Assembly (NCBI RefSeq): GCF_018760785.1
Contig: NZ_JAHHZO010000003.1
Span: 248,001-312,000 of the forward strand
Reading direction: 5' to 3'
DNA length: 64,000 nt
Origin: Rhizobium sp. CSW-27
GTDB taxonomy: Bacteria > Pseudomonadota > Alphaproteobacteria > Rhizobiales > Rhizobiaceae
The notes beneath the pieces were generated by a model, which did not search any database, was not told where the DNA came from, and saw only the letters and a program-made list of their open reading frames with translations. Made by a program: the position numbers and the translations under genes. Positions 17,754 through 26,810 of this stretch are shown here, piece by piece. Every line of letters starts with the position of its first letter. The first letter of the stretch is position 1.

Positions 17754-18452
17754 TCACACTCCCAGAACCTTGTGCAACATGTCCATGCGCTCCGGCAGTT
17801 CCCCGACCGGGAATTCGGAAACCATCTGGCCATGATCCATCAGATAAAACCGGTCGGCGACACGGGCGGCAAAGCGGAAATTCTGTTCGACCAGCACCAC
17901 GGTCATGCCGCGCTCCTTGAGTTTCTTCAGCACCTCGCCAATGCGCTGCACGATGACCGGGGCGAGCCCTTCTGTCGGTTCGTCGAGCAAGAGAACCTTG
18001 ACGCCGGTGCGCAGGATGCGGGCGATCGCCAGCATCTGCTGTTCGCCGCCCGAAAGCCTCGTACCGGGGCTGTTGCGCCGTTCGTAGAGGTTCGGGAAGA
18101 GTTCGAAGATTTCTTCAACTTTCATGCCTTCGCCGACCGAGGGTGGCAGCATGAGGTTTTCGAGGACGTTGAGCGAGGCGAAGATGCCACGTTCTTCCGG
18201 TACATAACCAAGCCCATGATGCGCCGTGCGGTGCAGCGGCACCTGCATCAGGTCGCGGCCGGCGAGCCGGATCTCGCCCTGGCGTTTGCGCAGGATGCCG
18301 ACAATGCTGCGCAGCGTCGTCGTCTTGCCCATGCCGTTGCGGCCGAGAATGGTGACCATCTCGCCCTCGCCCACCTGCATGTCGACACCGTGCAGGATGT
18401 GGCTTTCGCCATACCAGGCGTTCAGGCCGCGAATTTCGAGAAGTGCGGTCAT
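17754..18452 (-). CDS. livF: Branched-chain-type ABC importer ATPase LivF
   Basis: The 232-residue protein is a compact ABC ATPase of the LivF class. Walker A is GRNGMGKTT (37-45), the signature is LSGGEQQ (133-139) and Walker B with catalytic Glu is LLLDEPTEGLAP. The ERGIFASLNVLENL segment is typical of LivF. One base separates it from livG, and it ends 4 bases before livH. Confidence 0.92.
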   Translation of the reverse strand: MTALLEIRGLNAWYGESHILHGVDMQVGEGEMVTILGRNGMGKTTTLRSIVGILRKRQGEIRLAGRDLMQVPLHRTAHHGLGYVPEERGIFASLNVLENLMLPPSVGEGMKVEEIFELFPNLYERRNSPGTRLSGGEQQMLAIARILRTGVKVLLLDEPTEGLAPVIVQRIGEVLKKLKERGMTVVLVEQNFRFAARVADRFYLMDHGQMVSEFPVGELPERMDMLHKVLGV

Positions 18453-18453
18453 C

Positions 18454-19236
18454 TCACGCCTCCTCCGTGCCCATGTAGGCGGTGCGCACGCGTGGATCGC
18501 GGCTCACCGTCTCGTAATTTCCTTCGGCGAGAATCTCGCCCCGCTGCAGCACCGTCACATGATGGCAGAGATCGGCCACCACGGAGAGATTGTGCTCCAC
18601 CATCAGCACCGCACGGGTTTTTGCGACCTCCCGGATGAGGTTGGCGATCGTGCCGATATCCTCCTGGCCCATGCCGGCCATCGGTTCATCGAGCAGAAGC
18701 ACCTTCGGATCGAGCGCGAGCGTCGTGGCGATTTCCAGCACGCGCTTCCTGCCATAAGAAAGATCGGCGGCCAGTTGATCGCGTTCGCGCGTCAGGCCGA
18801 CAGAGCAGAGGAGATCCTCCGCCTTGCCATTCAGACTGTCGAGCGCCGAGAGCGGCCGCCAGAACTGATGCGCCAGATTGTGGTTGCGCTGCAGCGCGAC
18901 GCGCACATTGTCCAGCACCGATAGATGTGGGAAGACGGCGGAGATCTGGAAGGACCGCACCAGCCCCATCCGTGCCACCTTATCGGGGGCAGTCCGGGTT
19001 ATGTCCTGGCCCATCAGGGTGATCTTGCCGGCGGTCGGCTGCAGGAACTTGGTCAAGAGATTGAAGACCGTCGTCTTGCCTGCCCCGTTCGGACCGATCA
19101 GCGCATGCACTTCGGCATGGCGGACGTCGAGATCGACATCCCTGACCGCGGTGAAAGCTCCGAAATCCCGGCGCAGACCGCGGGCGGACAAGACCACCCG
19201 CGGCTCCGGCCGCTGTTCAGCGAATGCGTTCGTCAT
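18454..19236 (-). CDS. livG: Branched-chain-type ABC importer ATPase LivG
   Basis: The 260-residue ABC ATPase has Walker A GPNGAGKTT (48-56), an LSYG signature motif as usual in LivG, and Walker B LLLDEPMAGMG. The LivG-specific RTFQ-type element appears here as VRSFQ. ATG 19236 is chosen because the longer frame to 19338 would run into the binding-protein gene, whose stop is at 19251. It forms the ATPase dimer with LivF. Confidence 0.9.
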   Translation of the reverse strand: MTNAFAEQRPEPRVVLSARGLRRDFGAFTAVRDVDLDVRHAEVHALIGPNGAGKTTVFNLLTKFLQPTAGKITLMGQDITRTAPDKVARMGLVRSFQISAVFPHLSVLDNVRVALQRNHNLAHQFWRPLSALDSLNGKAEDLLCSVGLTRERDQLAADLSYGRKRVLEIATTLALDPKVLLLDEPMAGMGQEDIGTIANLIREVAKTRAVLMVEHNLSVVADLCHHVTVLQRGEILAEGNYETVSRDPRVRTAYMGTEEA

Positions 19237-19250
19237 CAGCGCTTTCCGGC

Positions 19251-20453
19251 TTACTTCACGAGATCGCAGCCGCTCTTGGCCGGATCGATATAGGCTTCCT
19301 TGCCGGGGATGGTGGCGAGCACGTTGTAATAATCCCACGGCGCCTTGCTGTCGGCGGGCTTCTTGACTTCCAGCAGGTACATGTCGTGAATCATGCGGCC
19401 GTTCTTGCCCACCGTTCCGCCGCGACCGAAAACGTCATCGACCGGCAGTTCATGCAGCACCTTGGCGACCGCTTCCGTCTCGTCGGTGCCTGCCTTTTCC
19501 ACCGCCTTCAAATACTGCAGGACGGCGGAATAAGTGCCGGCATGGATCATGTTCGGCATCTTGCCGGTGCGTTTCATGAAGCGCTCGCCGAACTTGCGGC
19601 TTTCCTCATCGCGGTTCCAGTAGAAACCTTCCGTCAGCGTCAGGCCCTGTGCCGCCTGCAGGCCGAGACCATGGACCTCGGCGAGCGTGAAGAGAAGCGC
19701 CGCGAGGCGCTGGCCGCCCTGGGTGATGCCGAATTCGGCAGCCTGCTTGATGGCGTTCTGCGTATCGGCGCCGGCATTCGCAAGACCAACGACCTTGGCG
19801 CCGGACGACTGCGCCTGCAGCAGGAAGGACGAATAATCGGTGCTGGCAAGCGGGTGGCGGACGGAGCCGACGACCTTGCCGCCGTTCGCCTTGACGAAAT
19901 CGCTCGTCTGCTGCTCCAGCGAATAGCCGAAGGCATAGTCGGCCGTCAGGAAGAACCAGCTGTCGCCGCCCTGCTTGACGAGCGCGCCGCCGGTGCCGAC
20001 GGCCAGCGCATGCGTGTCATAGGCCCAGTGGAAACCATAGGGGCTGCACTGCTTGCCGGTGAGTTCCGTCGTTGCGGCCCCGGTGACGATGTCGATCTTC
20101 TTCTTTTCCTTGGCAATCGCCTGTACGGCGAGCGCCACCGACGAGGTGGTCAGCTCCATGATCGCATCGACCTGGTTGGTATCGAACCACTGGCGCGCGA
20201 TGTTGGAGGCAATGTCGGGCTTGTTCTGGTGGTCGGCATCGACGATCTCGACCGGCACGCCCAGCACCTTGCCACCGAAATCCTCGACCGCCATCTTGGC
20301 GGCCTCAACGGACGATTTACCACCGAAATCCGCATAGACGCCCGACTGGTCGTTCAGGATGCCGATCTTGACCTTTCCATCGGATGGGGCGGCCACGGCA
20401 GAGGCCGCGCCGGCCACGACAAACGCGGCGGACGCCAGAAGCATTTTGCGCAT
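19251..20453 (-). CDS. Branched-chain-type ABC importer binding protein (LivK class)
   Basis: The 400-residue periplasmic protein has a Sec signal peptide (1-22, ending AVAA) and a type I periplasmic fold of the LivK/amide-binding class. KIGILNDQSGVYADFGGKSS is the conserved ligand-site start. Many relatives with this N-terminus bind ligands other than branched-chain amino acids. It is the first gene of a leftward unit livK-G-F-H-M, then GMC oxidoreductase and mmsB-like gene. I chose ATG 20453 (preceded by GGGAGGAGATCGATT) over 20480. Confidence 0.9.
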   Translation of the reverse strand: MRKMLLASAAFVVAGAASAVAAPSDGKVKIGILNDQSGVYADFGGKSSVEAAKMAVEDFGGKVLGVPVEIVDADHQNKPDIASNIARQWFDTNQVDAIMELTTSSVALAVQAIAKEKKKIDIVTGAATTELTGKQCSPYGFHWAYDTHALAVGTGGALVKQGGDSWFFLTADYAFGYSLEQQTSDFVKANGGKVVGSVRHPLASTDYSSFLLQAQSSGAKVVGLANAGADTQNAIKQAAEFGITQGGQRLAALLFTLAEVHGLGLQAAQGLTLTEGFYWNRDEESRKFGERFMKRTGKMPNMIHAGTYSAVLQYLKAVEKAGTDETEAVAKVLHELPVDDVFGRGGTVGKNGRMIHDMYLLEVKKPADSKAPWDYYNVLATIPGKEAYIDPAKSGCDLVK

Positions 20454-20596
20454 AATCGATCTCCTCCCAGAGATGCTCAAACAGACAATGACTGTTCAGA
20501 ATTGACGAGTGTTCTCCTCAAAACACCGCCGACAACTGATCATCCGGCATCCATGGAATTGACGCAACCCAGATCCCGGACTAATTGCAAACAGGT

Positions 20597-20616
20597 TCTG
20601 TTCATTTTTGAACAGA
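20597..20616. promoter_or_regulatory. Perfect inverted repeat before the LysR gene, candidate operator
   Basis: TCTGTTCA, four T bases, then TGAACAGA form a perfect 8-bp inverted repeat 12 bases before the LysR start. A further copy of the half-site CTGTTCA lies at 20492-20498, near the livK start. Both are in the 175-base divergent region, where LysR proteins usually bind. Auto-control of the LysR gene and control of the liv unit is inferred. Confidence 0.5.
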
Positions 20617-20628
20617 TGGAGGAGGTCA

Positions 20629-21591
20629 ATGCGAACGCCGTTCACCTGGGACGACCTGCAGTTCTTCCTGGCGGTTGCCCGCTCCGGCCAGTTGTCCACG
20701 GCAGCCCGCCAGTTGCGCACCAGCCATGCCACCGTTTCCCGGCGCATCGACCGGCTGGAGTTTTCGCTGAAGGTAAAACTCTTCGAGCGCAATCCGCGTG
20801 GTTACGTGCTGACCCCTGTCGGGCACCGGTTTGTCGAGACGGCGGAAAAGGTGGAGCAGGAAGCGGAACGGCTGCAGGAGGAAATTTCCGGCAGCGCGAC
20901 GCTGCAGCGCGGCGTGGTGCGCCTTTCGGCACCTGAAGGCTTTTCCAACTTCTTTCTGGCGCCGCGACTGCAGGACCTGACGACACGTTACCCGAACATC
21001 TCGCTCGAACTCGTCACCATCCAGCAGATCATGTCGCTGTCGCGCAAGGAGGCGGATCTGGCTGTCGTGCTCGATCCGCCCAAAGCCGGTCCCTATTACT
21101 TCGAGCCGTTGACCGGATACCAGCTGCGGATTTTCGGCAGCGAGGACTATCTGGCAAAGCATGGCGAGCCGGCGGCGCCGGAGGACCTGCTGTCGCATGC
21201 CTTCATCGGCTACATTCAGGACATGATCTTTGCGCCGGGACTCGATTATCTCGGCGACATACACCCCCGCATCCGGCCGGGTTTCCAGAGTTCCAGCATC
21301 TTTTCGCAGCTGACCGCCACCCGCAACGGGCTGGGCCTGTGCGTGCTGCCGATGTTCATCACGCAGCAATATCCGGAGCTGCGCCCGGTGCTGCGGGAGG
21401 TGGTGCTGCAGCGCCAGTACTGGCTGGTCTGCCACCATGATCTCCTGCAGGTGGCACGGGTGCGTTCGGTGATGGAATTTCTGCGCAAGAGCATCGCCAG
21501 CAATGCCGAGGCCTTCTCCCCGTCCCTGCCGGTTCGTCCCGGGCACGCGGCGACGGGTTCCGCAATCGCCGCGGCGGCGCCATTCTTGTGA
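20629..21591 (+). CDS. LysR-family transcriptional regulator
   Basis: The 320-residue protein has a winged HTH in the first 65 residues (FFLAVARSGQLSTAARQL and VSRRIDRLE) and a type II periplasmic-like effector domain from about 95. GGAGG lies 5 bases before ATG 20629. It is transcribed away from the liv importer unit and most likely activates it in response to the imported compound or a product. The C-terminal tail rich in Ala and Pro is longer than usual. Confidence 0.9.
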   Translation: MRTPFTWDDLQFFLAVARSGQLSTAARQLRTSHATVSRRIDRLEFSLKVKLFERNPRGYVLTPVGHRFVETAEKVEQEAERLQEEISGSATLQRGVVRLSAPEGFSNFFLAPRLQDLTTRYPNISLELVTIQQIMSLSRKEADLAVVLDPPKAGPYYFEPLTGYQLRIFGSEDYLAKHGEPAAPEDLLSHAFIGYIQDMIFAPGLDYLGDIHPRIRPGFQSSSIFSQLTATRNGLGLCVLPMFITQQYPELRPVLREVVLQRQYWLVCHHDLLQVARVRSVMEFLRKSIASNAEAFSPSLPVRPGHAATGSAIAAAAPFL

Positions 21592-21663
21592 GCCGAACGC
21601 CACGATGATAGGGCTGAAAGACATGCCGCCGGCCGCAACAGGCGTGCGCATCACAGGAGGTCC

Positions 21664-22353
21664 TTGTTGAAAGCCAGCGCCCCCATTGGCTTGGGTTCCA
21701 TTGAGACGGTGCCCCTGCATGAAATTGTCTATCAACGGCTGAACCGTGCGCTGATGTCCGGCCAGATCAAGCCCGGACAGAAGCTGACTTCGCGCAAGCT
21801 CGCCGTCGAGCTTGGAACGAGCGACATGCCGGTTCGGGCTGCCCTTGCCAAGCTTCAGGCGCTGAAGGCCCTCGAACAGCTGCAGAACGGCTCGCACGTG
21901 CTGCCGCCGATGACGCGCACCCGTTTCGGCGACCTGACGAAAAGCCGGCTGATCTGCGAGCCGGCTGCCACCCGGCAGGCGGCCGGGCTGATGTCGAAGA
22001 CGCAGCTGAATGCCACGCGCAAGGCATGCCACGCGCTGACGCAGGCCGCGCGCGACCAGGATATCGACGCCTACCTGCTGCACAATTACGAATTCAAGTT
22101 CAGCATCTACCGCGCCAGCGGCATCGAATCCCTGCTGTTCCTCATCGAAACGCTATGGCTGCAGATCGGCCCCTTCCTGAGGCAGTTCTCGGGACAGTTC
22201 GGCGGAGATCTCGCAGGCATTCTGGATATCGACTATCACGAGGAAGTCGTGGCCGCACTGGAGCGGCAGGAGGGCGATGCCGCCGCCGCACTCATCGGTC
22301 GCGACATCGCGGAAGGTGCCGATTATCTTCTGGCACATGCCCGCTTCGCCTGA
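21664..22353 (+). CDS. GntR-family transcriptional regulator, FCD-like
   Basis: The 229-residue protein has a GntR winged helix (about 20-80, with LTSRKLAVELGTSDMPVRAAL as the recognition region) and a helical ligand domain resembling FCD. The start is TTG: two tandem TTG codons at 21664 and 21667 follow AGGAGG, and the second has the better spacing. It lies 72 bases after the LysR gene on the same strand and may act on the liv unit or on other genes. There is no clear operator. Confidence 0.85.
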   Translation: MLKASAPIGLGSIETVPLHEIVYQRLNRALMSGQIKPGQKLTSRKLAVELGTSDMPVRAALAKLQALKALEQLQNGSHVLPPMTRTRFGDLTKSRLICEPAATRQAAGLMSKTQLNATRKACHALTQAARDQDIDAYLLHNYEFKFSIYRASGIESLLFLIETLWLQIGPFLRQFSGQFGGDLAGILDIDYHEEVVAALERQEGDAAAALIGRDIAEGADYLLAHARFA

Positions 22354-22436
22354 GGGCGCCGCTTCGCAAGCGAATTCGCGGGCCAGCATCCGGCGTCAGC
22401 TGAAATGCGGCGAGACGGACGGGACAGGGCAAGGCA

Positions 22437-24101
22437 TCAGGCGGAGGAACGCAGCCGGCTTTCCACCAGAAGGCCGCCTTCATCGAGAATCGGATGCGCA
22501 ACGGAAACGACGTGTGCATTGATCCGCTTCAGATCCCGCAGCAGGTCGAGATGCAGGGAACTCGTCTGCAGGCTTTCGAGAAGCCCCTCCTGCAAGCGAC
22601 GCAGATGCCGTTCGGCGGAGTCCTTTTCCATCCGCCGCACCTCGACCTTGACCTCCATCATCTGCCGGGCAAGACCGCTGTCGCGCGTCACGAAAATGGT
22701 CTGGGCAACGCGCAGATTGTCCAGGGTGAGATCCATGAGGCGCCTCAGTTCCGCATGGCCTTCCTCCGAAAAGGTCAGGCCGAGCGATATCTTCTTGATC
22801 AGCTGAGGCACCAACCCCTTCTCGATGATGTCGCCGATATGCTCGAGATTGATGGCGTAATCGATGATGTGGATCGAGCGGCGGCTTTCTTCTTCAGCAA
22901 GACCGATGCGGGCGAGCTGCGACAGATAGACCTTCACCTCCTGCTGCAGCATATCCACCCGCCGTTCAAGCTGGCCGATTTCGGCAAGCGGCCCCATGTC
23001 GTTGCTGCGCAGCGCGTGCGAGGTCCTTGCCAGCATCCGCTCGATCAGGTCTCCCACGCCAAGCACCTCGCGGGTGGCATTGGTCAGCGCCATCACGGGC
23101 GTCGACAGTTCTTCCCGATCGAGATATTTCGGCGCGAAATCCGGCTTCACCTCCTGCGGGATCAGTTGCGCCATCCACGACGACAGGAGCGAGGACAGCG
23201 GCCAGGCCACGGCCGCCAGCGCAAGATTGAAGGCCAGATGCGCATCGACCGCAAACATGCTGGCGGGCGTCGGGATCCGCTCCAGCCACGCCCCGGCATA
23301 GCCTGCAAAAGGCAGCACGGCGAGGCAGCCAAGGCCCCGGACGATGAGGTTGCCGAGCGTCACGCGCCGCGCCGAGGCATCGCCGCCAAGCGAGGCGATG
23401 AAGGGCGGAACGGCGCCGCCCAGATTGGCGCCGAGCACCAGAACCAGCATCAGATCGGCTGGAATGGCACCCGTCGCGCCAATCGACAGGATCAGCACAA
23501 CGGCCGCCAGACTGGAGGAGGATATAAAGGCAATCGCGGCCGTCAGCACCAGCGCCACCGGCCAGGCATTGTCCAGCAGGCCGATGAAGGCCAGCAAAGC
23601 GGTCGACTGGCGCAGCGGTTCCGTGGCGGCGCTCATCAGGTGCAGGGACAGAAGCATGATGCCGATGCCCAGCAAGGCGGCTCCGAGCCCCTGCCGACTG
23701 GTAGAACTGGACCGGTAAAAGCCGATGCCGGCCAGGATCAGCACCGGCGACAGCCAGCTGATGCCGAAGCCGACGATCCAGGCCGTGACGGCCGTTCCCA
23801 CATTGGCGCCGAGCAGCACGACCTGCGCCATGCGCGGCTTGATGAAGTCGCGCTCGACGAAGGAGGCGGCCATCAGGGCGGTGGCCGTCGAACTCTGCAG
23901 CGCAAGGGTTGCCAGAAAACCGGACAGGAACGAACGCGGGCCGGTGCGCGTCCCGGTGGAGAGACCGCTGCGCAGCCGTGCCCCGAAGGCGCGCGAGACG
24001 CCGTCCTTGACCTGGGACAGACCAAAGATGAGCAAGGCCACGGCGCCGAACAGGTTTATCATCACCACGGTGGAATTCATCAGCCCGGCCATCTCCATCA
24101 T
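22437..24101 (-). CDS. Na/Pi-cotransporter family protein with PhoU-like C-terminal domain
   Basis: The 554-residue protein has two copies of the Na/Pi cotransporter membrane repeat in the N-terminal 310 residues. Each contains a QSS or SSS element (FLATLALQSSTATALMAAS, and AFISSSSLAAVVLI). The C-terminal 200 residues form helical PhoU-like repeats (for example INLEHIGDIIEKGL). This architecture is the YjbB/NptA-like group, thought to move phosphate with sodium. The 280 bases upstream (24102-24381) contain no further gene but do contain the terminator hairpin of the kinase gene. Confidence 0.88.
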   Translation of the reverse strand: MMEMAGLMNSTVVMINLFGAVALLIFGLSQVKDGVSRAFGARLRSGLSTGTRTGPRSFLSGFLATLALQSSTATALMAASFVERDFIKPRMAQVVLLGANVGTAVTAWIVGFGISWLSPVLILAGIGFYRSSSTSRQGLGAALLGIGIMLLSLHLMSAATEPLRQSTALLAFIGLLDNAWPVALVLTAAIAFISSSSLAAVVLILSIGATGAIPADLMLVLVLGANLGGAVPPFIASLGGDASARRVTLGNLIVRGLGCLAVLPFAGYAGAWLERIPTPASMFAVDAHLAFNLALAAVAWPLSSLLSSWMAQLIPQEVKPDFAPKYLDREELSTPVMALTNATREVLGVGDLIERMLARTSHALRSNDMGPLAEIGQLERRVDMLQQEVKVYLSQLARIGLAEEESRRSIHIIDYAINLEHIGDIIEKGLVPQLIKKISLGLTFSEEGHAELRRLMDLTLDNLRVAQTIFVTRDSGLARQMMEVKVEVRRMEKDSAERHLRRLQEGLLESLQTSSLHLDLLRDLKRINAHVVSVAHPILDEGGLLVESRLRSSA

Positions 24102-24337
24102 GCGCGGTTCTGGCGTGTTGAATTGCCTGCAGTTCCGCCGGTTCCAGCCTCCGGCGGGACGTCTGGTTCCACGCCTGCCGCAGCAGACCCGCAGGAGCCG
24201 ACGGACGTCTTCAGCGCATCATCACGTCACTCGAAAGTTCAGCTTATACCAGGCGCGCCAGATTGCACAGCTGTTCAACGACCTGCAGTCACTGACGCAC
24301 GGCACCTGCTGGCCGGCAACTCTCATCGCCAACCGTA

Positions 24338-24374
24338 CCGGCAGGCACCATGTCCGCGCCACGGCGCCTGCCGG
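24338..24374 (-). terminator. Hairpin after the histidine kinase gene
   Basis: Arms 24338-24349 and 24363-24374 (CCGGCAGGC against GCCTGCCGG, extended by three more pairs with one G-U in the leftward transcript) lie 7 bases after the kinase stop. There is no T-run, so it may be a 3'-end stabiliser or Rho-linked terminator. Confidence 0.55.
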
Positions 24375-24381
24375 CAACCGT

Positions 24382-25725
24382 TCAACGCTGCGGCAGGCGA
24401 AGCGTTGCCTGAAAGCTGGACTTATCGTCAGCGGGAAGGCAGGCCAGATCGAGGCGCCCGCCCATCTGGCTCATCAGGCGATCGACGATCGCCAGCCCCA
24501 GACCGGAGCCGGGCGTGGCGGGCGAGCCACGGCGAAAGCGCTGGCGAAACACATTCACGTCCGCCTCCGGCAGCGCGGCACTGGCATTTTCGACAATCAC
24601 CAGCCCGTCCGCCAGCAGCGAGGCCCGGATCGGATGCCCCGGCAGGCCATGCCGTGCGGCGTTCTCCAACAGGTTTTTCAGCGCGATGGCGAAGGCATCG
24701 GGATCGACCCGGCGCAGAAGAGCCTGTCCTGGCGGTTCCCTGCGCACCTCCACCGCAGCCGACGGGTGAGCGCGCTGGAAGTCCCCGAGGACAAGATCGA
24801 AGATCGGCACCAGATCCACCGCCTCGCTCGACAGGCCGATGCCGGCCTCGGCACGGGCCAATTGCAGCAGCTTTTCCAGCATGGTGGAAAGCCGGCGCAG
24901 CCCCTTCAGCACCTGTTCCGCGCGTGGCCGGGCGGCACTTGCCTGCAGTTCGCGCACAAGAAGCTCCGCCTGCGCCAGCGCGCCCGCCACCGGCGTTCGC
25001 AATTCATGGGCACTGTTGGCAGCCAGATCCCGCTCCGCCTGCAGGGCCGTTTCCAGGCGCTCCATCAGCTTGTTGATGGAGCGCGATATGGGAGCCAGCT
25101 CCTTCGGCAGATCGGGCAGTTCGATCGGCGCCAGATTCGCACCGTCCCGTGCGGAGACCGCGTCGAGCAGGCGCTCGACCGGGGCCACGGCGCGGCGGAT
25201 GATCCACCAGATCGCCAGCATGCCAAGCGGCAGGATCACCATGATCGGAACGACGAGGGCAAAGGCCCCCTCCCGCGACGCCTCCCGGCGATGATCGAGC
25301 GAATCCGTCACCTGCACAAAGAGGTTGCCGCTGACGGTCTCGGCCGTGAAGACCCTGTGCCTTGCATCGCTCCAGAAACCGGGCCGCAGCGGTGCGGCAT
25401 AGGGGGCGGAGGGCGCATTGGCCGAGTGCAGCAGTACCCGGCCGGATGCATCCCGCAACTGGTAGGTCAGATAGTCATCGCGGACATCGTGCCGGGTATC
25501 GTTGACGCGATACGGCTCCTGCCGCGCCTCGCGCCGGTAAAGATCGTCGACGAGCAGCGGAACCAGACGCTCGGTGGTTTCCTGCAGGGCGCTGTCGAAG
25601 ACCTCATCGAATTCCTCGCGCATCACATGCGCGCCGAGCAGCACCGCCAGCACCCAGAACAGGCACAGCAGACCGGACAGGGACAGGATCAGGCGCCGGG
25701 CAAGACTGTAGGGGCGGTCAGACAT
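24382..25725 (-). CDS. Two-component sensor histidine kinase
   Basis: The 447-residue membrane kinase has two transmembrane segments (about 10-32 and 154-176) around a periplasmic sensor of about 120 residues. A HAMP-like stretch follows, then the H-box SAHELRTPVAGALAQ with H240 as phosphorylation site. N-box ALKNLLENAARHG and G-box GSGLGLAIVDRLM complete the ATPase domain. It resembles QseC/PmrB-type kinases. ATG 25725 overlaps the end of the response regulator gene by 8 bases, so the pair is co-translated. The signal is unknown. Confidence 0.92.
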   Translation of the reverse strand: MSDRPYSLARRLILSLSGLLCLFWVLAVLLGAHVMREEFDEVFDSALQETTERLVPLLVDDLYRREARQEPYRVNDTRHDVRDDYLTYQLRDASGRVLLHSANAPSAPYAAPLRPGFWSDARHRVFTAETVSGNLFVQVTDSLDHRREASREGAFALVVPIMVILPLGMLAIWWIIRRAVAPVERLLDAVSARDGANLAPIELPDLPKELAPISRSINKLMERLETALQAERDLAANSAHELRTPVAGALAQAELLVRELQASAARPRAEQVLKGLRRLSTMLEKLLQLARAEAGIGLSSEAVDLVPIFDLVLGDFQRAHPSAAVEVRREPPGQALLRRVDPDAFAIALKNLLENAARHGLPGHPIRASLLADGLVIVENASAALPEADVNVFRQRFRRGSPATPGSGLGLAIVDRLMSQMGGRLDLACLPADDKSSFQATLRLPQR

Positions 25726-26383
25726 GCGGCGAGATCCGGTAGCCGAGGCCGCGAACGGTCTCGATGACATCCCTGCCGAGCTTGCGCCGCAGACGGCTGA
25801 CATAGACCTCGACCGTGTTGCTCTCCACCTCCGCGCCGAATTCGTACAGCGCATCCTCGAACTGCGCCTTGGAGACGATGGCCTGGCGACGGCTCAGAAG
25901 CCGGTCGAGCAGCGCCCATTCACGCGCCGACAGGCCGATATCCCGGCCGTCCTCCCCGACGATCCGCCGTTCCGACGGATAGACGCGAATGCCGCCGAGG
26001 CTGACCTCCGGCAGGACACTGGCGCCATATCGCCTGGTAACGGCATGGATGCGTGCCTGCAACTCTCCCAGATCGACGGGTTTCACCAGATAATCATCCG
26101 CACCGGCATTCAGGCCGGCGATACGCTCGGAAACCTGATCATGCGCCGTCATGATGATGACGGGCGTAGCGTCACGCCGCGCGCGCAGCCCCTTCAGGAT
26201 GTCGAGACCGTGGCCGTCGGGCAGTCGCAGATCGAGAAGCACCAGATCGAATCGCGCCGCGGCGAGACTGTTCTCAGCGTCCTCTGAGGTCCGGGCCCAG
26301 TCCACGGCATTGCCCAGGCGCGCCACATGCGTGCGAACGGCATCGCCCAGAAGCTCGTCATCCTCGACCAGAAGCACACGCAC
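25718..26383 (-). CDS. OmpR-family response regulator (QseB/PmrA-like)
   Basis: The protein (221 residues from this start) has a receiver domain with acidic pair E7-D8-D9, phosphoacceptor D51 (in VLLDLRLPDG) and YLVKPVD. A winged-helix DNA-binding domain follows (SNTVEVYVSRLRRKLG, GLGYRI). The start is GTG at 26383, preceded by GGGGAG at good spacing; an in-frame GTG at 26398 is the alternative. It precedes its kinase gene and is divergent from the PepSY-cytochrome b561-phosphatase set, which it may control. Three TTTCA words lie between (26469, 26501, 26509). Confidence 0.9.
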   Translation of the reverse strand: MRVLLVEDDELLGDAVRTHVARLGNAVDWARTSEDAENSLAAARFDLVLLDLRLPDGHGLDILKGLRARRDATPVIIMTAHDQVSERIAGLNAGADDYLVKPVDLGELQARIHAVTRRYGASVLPEVSLGGIRVYPSERRIVGEDGRDIGLSAREWALLDRLLSRRQAIVSKAQFEDALYEFGAEVESNTVEVYVSRLRRKLGRDVIETVRGLGYRISPHV

Positions 26384-26543
26384 GCTCTTTCTCCCCACTC
26401 TTCGCCGGCGCTCCCCTCATGCAGGCCGAAAGCTGACATCCTGCTGAACGACGCCGCCAAGGGTCTCATTTCATGCGTTCAGGCAGCTGTCAGCTTCGAC
26501 TTTCATGGTTTCACCGTCAACAACCCACCCGAGGAAGATCGCC

Positions 26544-26810
26544 ATGCGTATTCTGATCGCCGCTCTTTGCACCGTCATCTCCGTCTATGGCACGGCATTT
26601 GCGGCAGACAAATGCTCCGTCCCGACATCGGACTGGCAACCGCGTGAAGCCCTGAAGACGAAGCTGGAAGGCGAAGGCTGGAAGGTGCGTTCCATCAAGG
26701 CGGAGGACGGCTGCTACGAGGCCTATGCCTTCGATGCCGGGGGAAGGAAAGTGGAAGCCTATTTCAACCCGAGGACCTTCGAGCGGATCGATGCCAGAAG
26801 CGGAGAATGA
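26544..26810 (+). CDS. Secreted PepSY-domain protein
   Basis: The 88-residue protein has a signal peptide (1-20, ending AFA) and a single PepSY-like domain with AYFNPRTFERID at its end. Similar small PepSY proteins are commonly found next to cytochrome b561 and QseBC-type systems. GAGGAAG precedes ATG 26544. Its stop overlaps the cytochrome gene start by four bases (ATGA). PepSY proteins are thought to inhibit peptidases or bind partners in the periplasm; the role here is unknown. Confidence 0.85.
   Translation: MRILIAALCTVISVYGTAFAADKCSVPTSDWQPREALKTKLEGEGWKVRSIKAEDGCYEAYAFDAGGRKVEAYFNPRTFERIDARSGE

Noticed and set aside
20626..22083. A 485-residue minus-strand frame over the LysR and GntR genes
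   Set aside because: The plus-strand genes have clear HTH motifs and ribosome sites; this frame spans two unrelated genes.
22494..25076. An 860-residue plus-strand frame
   Set aside because: It lies opposite the Na/Pi and kinase genes, which have full domain signatures, and is rich in Arg, Gln, His and Gly as expected for an antisense shadow.
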